Shown here: piece by piece, positions 35,697 to 42,093 of the stretch | Layout of the letters: the number at the start of each line of letters is the position of its first letter | How positions within the stretch are numbered: position 1 is the first letter of the stretch | From: Propionivibrio sp. | GTDB lineage: Bacteria; Pseudomonadota; Gammaproteobacteria; Burkholderiales; Rhodocyclaceae | Direction of reading: 5' to 3' | DNA: 42,093 nt | Assembly (NCBI GenBank): GCA_029975435.1 | Contig: JARKPC010000051.1 | Span: forward strand, 1-42,093 | Made by a program: the position numbers and the translations under genes | Notes under the pieces: model-generated | Told to the model about the DNA's origin: nothing | Databases searched by the model: none | Seen by the model: the letters and a program-made list of their open reading frames with translations, nothing else

Positions 35697-36425
35697 ATGA
35701 CATCGCTCAGCGAACAGGTATTGCGCGAACTGGCTCCCACCGGCCGATTGCGGGTGGCCATCAACTACGGGAATGCGGTGCTGGCGCAGCGCGACGAGCG
35801 AACCGGCGAACCGCGCGGCATCACCGCGGACCTGTCCTTCGAACTGGCCCGGCGGCTCGCCGTCCCCGTCGAGTTCATCACCTACGATGGCGCCGGCAAG
35901 ATCGTTGGCGCGGCGGCGTCGAACGAATGGGACGTGGCGTTCATGGCCATCGATCCCTTGCGCGCGCAACAGATCCTGTTTACGCCGCCCTACCTGATCA
36001 TCGAAGGGGCGTATCTGGTGCGTGCCGACGCGCCTTTCCAGCGCGTCGACGACCTCGATCGCGAGGGTGTCCGGATCGCGGTAGGCAAGGGGGCGGCCTA
36101 CGACCTATATCTCACGCGGACGCTGAAGCACGCCGCGCTGGTGCGGGCTCCATCGACCGGGGAGGTGCTCGGTCTGTTCGTCGCCGAAGGTCTCGACGCG
36201 GCAGCGGGGATCCGCCAGCCGTTGCAGGCGGCAGCCCGAGAGAACCCGCAGTGGAGGGTGATCCCCGAGCGCTTCATGGCCATCGAGCAGGCGATGTGCA
36301 CGCCGGCAGGACGGGAGGAAGGCGGGAAATACCTGGCGGCTTTCATCGCCGCAATGAAAACCAGCGGTTTTGTCGCCGATGCGCTGGCGCGGCACGGCCA
36401 GTGCGACGTGACGGTTGCCCCCTGA
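35697..36425 (+). CDS. PBPb-type binding protein without a signal peptide
   Basis: A 242-residue protein with a full type II amino-acid-binding fold pattern: GRLRVAINYGNAVLAQRDERTGEPRGITADLSFELARRL, WDVAFMAIDPLRAQQILFTPPYLIIEGAYLV and GVRIAVGKGAAYDLYLTR. It starts at ATG 35697 with GAGG upstream. Neither this start nor the in-frame ATG at 35664 gives a signal peptide or membrane anchor, so the product should stay in the cytoplasm. That is odd for a transport binding protein and suggests a sensor, an enzyme-like role, or a member of a cyclohydrolase-like offshoot. It ends 18 bases before the convergent shikimate dehydrogenase-like gene. Confidence 0.85.
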   Translation: MTSLSEQVLRELAPTGRLRVAINYGNAVLAQRDERTGEPRGITADLSFELARRLAVPVEFITYDGAGKIVGAAASNEWDVAFMAIDPLRAQQILFTPPYLIIEGAYLVRADAPFQRVDDLDREGVRIAVGKGAAYDLYLTRTLKHAALVRAPSTGEVLGLFVAEGLDAAAGIRQPLQAAARENPQWRVIPERFMAIEQAMCTPAGREEGGKYLAAFIAAMKTSGFVADALARHGQCDVTVAP

Positions 36426-36443
36426 GTTCCGGGCGCTGGAGCC

Positions 36444-37274
36444 TCAGTAGCTGATTTGCGCCACGCTGCGCAGTTCGTCGGCCGTCGCCGTTCCGTAGCC
36501 GAAGAACTCGAGGTAGGCCGGGATCATCTCGAACAGCATGTCGGTGCCGATCTGGAAGCGGCAGCCGCGTTCCTTCGCGGCTTGCAGCAGCGGCGTCATC
36601 TCCGCTTTCATCACCACCTCGCCGACGAAGGTGTCCGGCGACAGGCGCGTGATGTCCATCGGCAGAGGATCGCCGGGCAATCCCAGCGGCGTGGCGTTGA
36701 TCACCAGGTCGTATCCCGCCGCGTCGTTTTTCCCGCTGCGTGTTTCGAGTTTCGGGTAGAACTTCCTGAGCCGCTCGGCGAGGCTGGTCGCCGAGGCCGG
36801 GCTGATGTCGCTGATCATTATCGTGGCTGCGCCTTCGGCGGCCAGCGAGGCTGCAATGGCGGCGCCGACACCGCCGGCACCGACCAGCAGGCAGCGCGCT
36901 CCGTCGAAACGGAAGCCCTTTCGCTTCAGTCCGCGGCAGAAGCCGACGCCGTCGAACATGTCGCCCCACAATGACCCGTCCGGGCGCCTGACGACGGCGT
37001 TGCACGACCCGGCAATGTGCACGGCGGTGGACACGCCGTCGAGCAGGTCGACGGTGGCGATCTTGTGGGGCATGGTGACAAGCGCGCCGGGGATGTTGGT
37101 CATGCGGAATACCGAGCGGAATACCGTGGGGAAATCCTCGGGTTTGATCCCCATCGGAACAACGACCGTATCGATTCCCTTCTTCTCGAACCAGGGGTTG
37201 TAGATAAGGGGCGCCTTGAAGGCTTCGGTTGGGTAGCCGAACAGGGGGAGAAGCTGTGTTTTTCCGCTGATCAT
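36444..37274 (-). CDS. Shikimate/quinate dehydrogenase-like (AroE family)
   Basis: A 276-residue NAD(P)-dependent dehydrogenase of the AroE family. The N-terminal substrate domain has the catalytic lysine in ALVTMPHK, and GDMFDGVGFCRGLKRKG matches the DG-x-GF-x-x-x-L block. The Rossmann loop GAGGVGAAIAASL follows. Divergence from housekeeping AroE and the accessory context suggest a catabolic quinate/shikimate-type enzyme. ATG 37274 matches the family start; an in-frame TTG at 37304 is less likely, and no strong ribosome site is seen. It is divergent from a LysR gene, its probable regulator, with a 16-base dyad in between. Confidence 0.88.
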   Translation of the reverse strand: MISGKTQLLPLFGYPTEAFKAPLIYNPWFEKKGIDTVVVPMGIKPEDFPTVFRSVFRMTNIPGALVTMPHKIATVDLLDGVSTAVHIAGSCNAVVRRPDGSLWGDMFDGVGFCRGLKRKGFRFDGARCLLVGAGGVGAAIAASLAAEGAATIMISDISPASATSLAERLRKFYPKLETRSGKNDAAGYDLVINATPLGLPGDPLPMDITRLSPDTFVGEVVMKAEMTPLLQAAKERGCRFQIGTDMLFEMIPAYLEFFGYGTATADELRSVAQISY

Positions 37275-37382
37275 GACGTTGTTCCAGGCAGGGATTTTTC
37301 GCAAATACGGACTTCGGCCGTCGCGATGTTCTCGTCAGGTGACAATGGCGGTGACTATAGGTGGAGCCCGAATAATTTGTAA

Positions 37383-37398
37383 ATCCAATGGATTGGAT
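37383..37398. promoter_or_regulatory. 16-base dyad in the AroE-like/LysR gap
   Basis: ATCCAAT-GG-ATTGGAT has exact 7-base arms with a 2-base spacer, 109 bases upstream of the dehydrogenase ATG in an AT-rich part of the divergent gap. It is the best candidate for the operator of the LysR protein at 37601-38524. Confidence 0.45.
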
Positions 37399-37600
37399 AA
37401 CTATTATTTTTATGTCGCATAACGTTTGGCTTCCCGTCGCCGATCCTGGTTTTGCAGCGAGCGGACGAACAACTACCCGCGCGGAACGATGAATCGGTTG
37501 CGGTGCTTTCTTCTCAGGATAGGTTTAAGCTATATCAAAAAACAGACTTAAAAACGAAAATCTATATTTGCTCAATAAATATGATGCCGCGGGGGGCTGC

Positions 37601-38524
37601 ATGATGGATGACCGAGCCGACACCAGTGCCTATTTCGACGTCAAGCAGTTGCAACTTCTCGACGTGCTGTATTCCACGCGCAGCGTGACCAAGACGGCCG
37701 AGCGCCTGGGACAGACGCAACCGACGATCAGCACCTGGCTCAAGCAGATTCGCGACAAGGTGGGCGATCCCTTGTTCATCAGGACCTCGAAGGAAATGAT
37801 CCCGACGCCGCGGGCCGACCTGATGGTTGAAAAGGCACGGGAAATACTCGAAGCCATGCGCCAGATCAGCGGCGCGGTTCCGCATTTCGATCCGGCGACG
37901 TCGACCCGTATTTTTCGGATGTGTGCTCCGGATTCTGCGCACATCACGATGATCCCGCGCCTGCTGCAGTGCATTCGCGGGATTGCGCCCAACGTCCAGA
38001 TGGAAACGCTGCCCGTCGGCGAGAATACGGCGCGTTTGCTTGAGGAAGGGGATGCCGATTTGGCTTACGGCGGATTCATTCCGGGCATGGACACCGGTTT
38101 CTATCAGCAGGCCTTGATCAAGCAGGATTTCATTTGCGTGGCCAGCAAGGATCACCCGCGCATCCAGGGGAGCCTGTCGCTCGACGATTACCAGCGCGAG
38201 GCGCATGTGGCGGTGAGTTATGGCGGCATTCACGGCGTCAATGCGCTGATCAAGTCGGCCCTGCACGCGCAGCATGTCGAGCGGCGCGTGCTGCTGACGC
38301 TGGCCGGATTTCTCGGCATCGGCAAGGTCATTGCCACCACCGACCTGATCGCCACGCTGCCGCGGAATATTGGGGAAACGCTGGCCAGCCTCAACGATCT
38401 GCAGGTGCTGGATTGTCCGGTGATGATTCCGACCTACATGATCAAACAGTACTGGCACTCCCGCTACCATCGCGATCCGGGCAACCAGTGGCTGCGCCGG
38501 CTTTGCTCGCAGTTCGCGGAGTAG
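37601..38524 (+). CDS. LysR-family regulator, NodD/NahR-like
   Basis: A 307-residue LysR-type regulator. The helix-turn-helix is at about 14-70 (LQLLDVLYSTRSVTKTAERLGQTQPTISTWLKQIRDKVGDPLF). The wording resembles the NodD/NahR/LeuO branch, in which effectors are often aromatic or cyclic compounds; that would suit a quinate or shikimate signal. The start at ATG 37601 follows a GGGGGG stretch; an in-frame TTG at 37568 would add eleven residues. It is divergent from the AroE-like gene and converges on ftsX with a 17-base gap. Confidence 0.9.
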   Translation: MMDDRADTSAYFDVKQLQLLDVLYSTRSVTKTAERLGQTQPTISTWLKQIRDKVGDPLFIRTSKEMIPTPRADLMVEKAREILEAMRQISGAVPHFDPATSTRIFRMCAPDSAHITMIPRLLQCIRGIAPNVQMETLPVGENTARLLEEGDADLAYGGFIPGMDTGFYQQALIKQDFICVASKDHPRIQGSLSLDDYQREAHVAVSYGGIHGVNALIKSALHAQHVERRVLLTLAGFLGIGKVIATTDLIATLPRNIGETLASLNDLQVLDCPVMIPTYMIKQYWHSRYHRDPGNQWLRRLCSQFAE

Positions 38525-38541
38525 GGAATATCTGCGGGGCG

Positions 38542-39441
38542 TCAGCCGAAGCGCCTCAGGTGCAGGGCCACGGAGAGCTGCGCTCCCAGCCAGCCGAGCG
38601 CGGCGCCGGTGCCGATCACGATACCGGTGTGCTGCAGTGACAGTCCGCGCGGGGTGAAGCTGGCGCTGTAGAGTGCGAGCAGTTCGGCGACCGGCGCGGA
38701 CAGTATCCAGCCGCTGCCCGCGATGAGCGCAACCGCGAAGATCCCGCCGAGGGCGCCCTGCAAGGCGCCGAAGTAGTGGAACGGGCGGCGGATGAAAGCG
38801 TCGGTGGCGCCGACCAGGCGGGCAACCTCGATTTCGGCGACTTGGGACAGAATTTGCAGGCGGATGGTGTTGAAGGTGACGGCGATCAGGGTGCCGCCGA
38901 ACAGGCCGGCGAGCAGCGTCACCGCCAGTTTCCCGATGCGCAGGAAGGCGTCGAAACGCTTGCTCCAGGCGGAATCCAGTTGCACGTGGGCGACCTTGGG
39001 CCAACTCTTGAAAATCGCTGCCAGCCGTTCGAGCGTTTCCGGCTGCGGGTCGGCGGGTTCGACGAAGAAAGCATCCGGTAACGGGTTCTTGGGCAGGCCG
39101 GCGACGATTTCGGACATGCCTTCCGTGGCCTGCATCCGCTTCAGCGCTTCCTCGCGGGAGACGAAGCGCCAGTTGCCGGCGCGGGCGTCGCGCAGGCGCG
39201 ATTCGATTTCCGCGACGTCCTTCCGGCTCGCATCGGTCGTCAGAAAAACGCTGATCTGCTGCACGCCGGTCGTGTTGCCGGCGAGGTGCTGCAGGTTGTC
39301 GAGCACGACCCAGCCGGCGGCGGGGAGCGCGAGCGCGACGCCGATGACGATCAGTGAAAGGAGGGTGTTCAGCGGCGCGGTTGCCAGGCGCCGCAGGGCG
39401 CTTTTCAATGCGGCGAAGTGCTGCGAGAAATAGGCGCTCAT
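38542..39441 (-). CDS. ftsX: Cell division protein FtsX
   Basis: A 299-residue inner-membrane partner of FtsE at the division septum, where the FtsEX complex activates periplasmic murein hydrolysis. It has a first membrane segment at about 25-45, a periplasmic domain to about 170, and three more segments toward the C-terminus, the usual FtsX/MacB-like plan. The ATG at 39441 overlaps the ftsE stop (ATGA) and has AGGAGAGG before it, so translation is coupled. The usual proteobacterial neighbour rpoH is not downstream; a LysR gene converges instead. Confidence 0.95.
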   Translation of the reverse strand: MSAYFSQHFAALKSALRRLATAPLNTLLSLIVIGVALALPAAGWVVLDNLQHLAGNTTGVQQISVFLTTDASRKDVAEIESRLRDARAGNWRFVSREEALKRMQATEGMSEIVAGLPKNPLPDAFFVEPADPQPETLERLAAIFKSWPKVAHVQLDSAWSKRFDAFLRIGKLAVTLLAGLFGGTLIAVTFNTIRLQILSQVAEIEVARLVGATDAFIRRPFHYFGALQGALGGIFAVALIAGSGWILSAPVAELLALYSASFTPRGLSLQHTGIVIGTGAALGWLGAQLSVALHLRRFG

Positions 39442-40100
39442 GCCGCCTCTCCTGCCAGGCGGCCGCGTTCGAGGCGCAACACGCGCGGCGAAAAACGCGC
39501 CATCCATTGCGGGTCGTGGGTGGCGATCACCAGCGTGACGCCGACCTGATGGAAGGAACGGAAGATGTCGAGGATAGTGCTGGCCGATTCGCTGTCCAGG
39601 TTGGCGGTGGGTTCGTCGGCCAGCAGGATCGCCGGCCGGTTGACCACCGCCCGGGCAATCGCCAGACGCTGTTGCTCGCCGCCGGAGAGGGCGATCGGGC
39701 GGGCGCGCTCCCGGTCGAGCAGGCCGACCTTGTCCAGCGCGGCGCGCGCTCGGCGATGCGCTTCACGCGTGGGCAGGCCGACGATGGCCAGCGGCAGCAG
39801 CACGTTATCGAGAACGCTGCGATCGAAGAGCAGCTTCTGGTCCTGGAAAATCAGTCCGAAGTTCCTGCGCAGGTAGGGGATCGCGCTTCGCCGCAGGGCG
39901 GCGATATTCTGGCCGTTGACCACGATGCTGCCCGAGGTGGGGCGCTCGATGGCCGCAAGCAGGCGAAACAGGGTGGATTTTCCCGCGCCGGAATGGCCGG
40001 TGATGAAGACCATTTCTCCCGACTCGATCTCGAAACTGACGTCCTTCAGTGCTTCGGGTCCGTGCGGATAACGCTTGGTGACGGCGCTGGCGGAAATCAT
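39438..40100 (-). CDS. ftsE: Cell division ATP-binding protein FtsE
   Basis: A 220-residue ABC ATPase that drives FtsX. Walker A is GHSGAGKST, the ABC signature is LSGGEQQRLAIARA, and Walker B is ILLADEPTANLDSES. The length and the opening ISASAVTKRYPHGPEALKDVSFEI fit FtsE. It starts 9 bases after ftsY and overlaps ftsX by 4, so ftsY-ftsE-ftsX form one transcript. Confidence 0.97.
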   Translation of the reverse strand: MISASAVTKRYPHGPEALKDVSFEIESGEMVFITGHSGAGKSTLFRLLAAIERPTSGSIVVNGQNIAALRRSAIPYLRRNFGLIFQDQKLLFDRSVLDNVLLPLAIVGLPTREAHRRARAALDKVGLLDRERARPIALSGGEQQRLAIARAVVNRPAILLADEPTANLDSESASTILDIFRSFHQVGVTLVIATHDPQWMARFSPRVLRLERGRLAGEAA

Positions 40101-40109
40101 GGCCAGGGT

Positions 40110-41081
40110 TTACTCAAAGATCGCGTCGACAAAATCCCGGGCGACGAACGGGCGCAAGTCGTCGATGCTTTCGCCGACGCCGATGAAGCGGATCGGCTTC
40201 GGACATTGGCGGGCGATGGCGGCGATGACGCCGCCCTTGGCGGTGCCGTCGAGCTTGGTGACCACCAGGCCGGTGACGTTGATCGACTTGTCGAAGGCCT
40301 TGACCTGCGCCAGCGCGTTCTGCCCGAAGTTGGCGTCGAGCACCAGCAGCGTCTCTTGCGGGCCGGTCGGATCGGCTTTCTGGATGACGCGGCGCACCTT
40401 GGCGATTTCTTCCATCAGGTGCAATTGCGTCGGCAGGCGGCCGGCGGTGTCGGCGAGCACGATGTCGATGCCGCGCGCTTTCGCCGCCGAGATGGCGTCG
40501 AAGATGACCGCGGCCGGGTCGCCGGATTCCTGCGAGATGACGGTCACGTTGTTGCGCTCGCCCCAGGTCTGCAGTTGTTCGCGCGCGGCAGCGCGGAAGG
40601 TGTCTCCGGCGGCCAGCAAGACGGATAGTCCCTGCGCCTGGAAGTGCTTGGCCAGCTTGCCGATCGACGTCGTCTTGCCGGCGCCGTTGACCCCGGCGAT
40701 CTTGATGATGTACGGGCGGTGCCCCGACACGTCGAGCGGCTGTTCGAGCGGCAGCAGCAACTCGTGCATGGCGTCGGACAGCGCCTGCTGGATGCCCTCC
40801 GGCGTCTCGATGCGGTCGCGCTTGGTGCGTGCCTTCAGCTCTTCGAGCAGGTGGTAGGTCGCTTCGAGGCCGACATCGCTGGTCAGCAGCAGCGCTTCGA
40901 GCTCCTCGAGCAGTTCCTCGTCGACCTTGCCGCGCGAGAAGATGGACTTGAGTTTGCCGCCGAAGTGCGCGCGCGTGCGCGCCAGGCCGGCCTTCAGGCG
41001 CTCGCGCCACGAGAGCGCCGGCATTGCGTTTTCCTCCGTTGCGGCGGGCGCATCGGCGGACTTCTTCAGGAAACCAAACAT
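40110..41081 (-). CDS. ftsY: Signal recognition particle receptor FtsY
   Basis: A 323-residue GTPase that docks ribosomes carrying membrane proteins at the inner membrane. A four-helix N domain (about 25-105) precedes the G domain, with G1 GVNGAGKTT, the insertion motif AAGDTFRAAAREQL, G3 DTAGR, G4 TKLDGTAKGG and the closing GVGESIDDLRPF. The acidic A domain seen in E. coli is very short here, as in many betaproteobacteria. It is first in the ftsYEX operon and divergent from an M16 peptidase across 112 bases. Confidence 0.97.
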   Translation of the reverse strand: MFGFLKKSADAPAATEENAMPALSWRERLKAGLARTRAHFGGKLKSIFSRGKVDEELLEELEALLLTSDVGLEATYHLLEELKARTKRDRIETPEGIQQALSDAMHELLLPLEQPLDVSGHRPYIIKIAGVNGAGKTTSIGKLAKHFQAQGLSVLLAAGDTFRAAAREQLQTWGERNNVTVISQESGDPAAVIFDAISAAKARGIDIVLADTAGRLPTQLHLMEEIAKVRRVIQKADPTGPQETLLVLDANFGQNALAQVKAFDKSINVTGLVVTKLDGTAKGGVIAAIARQCPKPIRFIGVGESIDDLRPFVARDFVDAIFE

Positions 41082-41193
41082 GGGGGATTCGTGTCTGTGG
41101 GGTTCGGGAGTGTGTTCGGGAATCGGTGCGAACGGGTTAAGATTCCCGCGCCTGTGACTTTCACCGCGATTTTAACAGAAGCCGTTTCTGCCT

Positions 41194-42093
41194 ATGCGTC
41201 ATACACCGAGATTCATCCGCCTGGCCGCACTCGCGCTGGCGTGTTGCCTTTCCGGCGCTGCGCCGGCCAATCCGTTCGAGCAGCAACTGGCCAACGGCCT
41301 GCGCGTCATCGTCAAGGAAGACCGGCGTGCGCCGACTGCCGTGCACATGGTCTGGTACCGCGCCGGCAGCATGGACGAGACCAACGGCACGACCGGCGTC
41401 GCGCACCTGCTGGAACACATGATGTTCAAGGGTACGCCGACGATCGGTGCCGGCGAGTTCAGCCGCCTGGTCGCCGCCGCCGGCGGGCGCGACAATGCCT
41501 TCACCAGCCGTGACTACACCGCCTACTTCCAGCAGGTGCCCAAGCAGAAGCTGGAGCAGATGATGCAGCTCGAGGCCGACCGCATGCGCCACCTCACCCT
41601 CGATGCGAAGGAGTTCGCGCAGGAGATCAAGGTGGTCATGGAGGAGCGGCGCCTGCGCACCGACGACCAGCCGCAGGCGGCGCTCAGTGAGCAGATGCAT
41701 GCCATGGCCTTCCAGGCGCACCCCTACCGCGTCCCGGTGATCGGCTGGATGAACGACCTCGAAGCGATGACCGTGCAGGACGCGCGCGACTGGTACGACC
41801 GCTGGTACGTGCCGAACAACGCCTATGTCGTGGTCGTTGGCGATGTCGATCATCAGGAGGTGTTCCGACTGGCCGAGAAGTATTACGGACCGCTTGCCGC
41901 CCGCCCGGTGCCGGCGCGCAAACCGCAGGAGGAGCCGGCGCAGGCCGGCACCCGGCGGCTCACCGTCAAGGCGCCGGCCGATCTGCCCGTGGTGTTGATG
42001 GCCTACAAGGTGCCGGTGCTGCGCGACGTCGATAAGGACGTCGATCCGTATGCCCTGGAGATGCTCTCAGCGATCCTCGACGGGCACGAAGCG
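41194..42093 (+). CDS. M16-family zinc peptidase, 3' end outside the window
   Basis: At least 300 residues, still open at the right edge. A signal peptide of about 25 residues (LAALALACCLSGAAPA) shows export to the periplasm. The inverted zinc motif HLLEH at 71-75 gives His71, Glu74 and His75, and the downstream EEIKVVMEERR region holds the third ligand. The block AGGRDNAFTSRDYTAYFQQVP is typical of pitrilysin/processing-peptidase-like proteins. These are often encoded in pairs in proteobacteria, and the next gene to the right may be the inactive partner. ATG 41194 has only a weak ribosome site. Confidence 0.93.
   Translation, partial: MRHTPRFIRLAALALACCLSGAAPANPFEQQLANGLRVIVKEDRRAPTAVHMVWYRAGSMDETNGTTGVAHLLEHMMFKGTPTIGAGEFSRLVAAAGGRDNAFTSRDYTAYFQQVPKQKLEQMMQLEADRMRHLTLDAKEFAQEIKVVMEERRLRTDDQPQAALSEQMHAMAFQAHPYRVPVIGWMNDLEAMTVQDARDWYDRWYVPNNAYVVVVGDVDHQEVFRLAEKYYGPLAARPVPARKPQEEPAQAGTRRLTVKAPADLPVVLMAYKVPVLRDVDKDVDPYALEMLSAILDGHEA

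Overview
The window reads as a piece of a chromosome with high third-position GC from a betaproteobacterium. The ftsY-ftsE-ftsX order divergent from an M16 peptidase, the type-2 ArgC, the large number of orphan periplasmic binding proteins and the AauS/AauR-like pair beside an asparaginase would fit Rhodocyclales or a close relative. That placement is inference from gene content only. No tRNA, rRNA or CRISPR array was found. At the left edge there is what looks like an IS21-type transposon end next to a truncated CoA-transferase gene.

Layout. 1-1470: IS21-like end, truncated CaiB/BaiF CoA-transferase (-), IclR regulator (+), with a pair of matching 15-bp operator-like sites between them. 1624-3572: two paralogous small proteins and a possible third small ORF (-), divergent from a GcvA-type LysR gene that carries an ATTAG-N5-CTAAT site at its promoter. 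3754-8250: two closely related TRAP solute-binding proteins (-) flanking an OmpR/EnvZ-type two-component system (+), with no TRAP permease. 8581-12500: MFS exporter, argC, a Gfo/Idh/MocA oxidoreductase and a convergent gluconokinase. 13091-16296: pyruvate formate-lyase and its radical-SAM activase, separated by a strong hairpin and preceded by a 590-base non-coding leader. 16396-20633: a periplasmic amino-acid-binding-like protein, then a LysR gene divergent from a third orphan TRAP binding protein, which is followed by a second Gfo/Idh/MocA oxidoreductase. 20846-26538: AEC-family carrier flanked by two copies of the same hairpin, periplasmic glutaminase-asparaginase (-), and a DctB/DctD-like sensor and sigma-54 activator (+). 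A textbook -24/-12 promoter sits upstream of the asparaginase.

26566-31998 encodes the most unusual protein in the window, about 1810 residues. It has a large N-terminal region I cannot assign, a PEP-synthase-type phosphohistidine swivelling domain, a complete low-molecular-weight protein tyrosine phosphatase domain, and a C-terminal PEP-synthase/PPDK-type ATP-grasp domain. There is no PEP/pyruvate TIM barrel. The order phosphohistidine then ATP-grasp is that of plant alpha-glucan water dikinases, not of PEP synthase, and a phosphatase is inserted between the two halves of the kinase. This is the best candidate for an undescribed system.

32213-38524: a small membrane protein, a Cache-type diguanylate cyclase, two amino-acid-binding-type proteins (one without a signal peptide), and a shikimate/quinate dehydrogenase-like gene divergent from a LysR gene. 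38542-42093: ftsX, ftsE and ftsY (-) and the start of an M16 peptidase (+) that runs off the right edge.

Overall the accessory part is built around uptake and sensing of organic acids, amino acids and sugar-derived acids (three TRAP and three PBPb-type binding proteins, three LysR, one IclR, two two-component systems), with anaerobic pyruvate metabolism (PflB/PflA) and a conserved cell-division/secretion block at the right.
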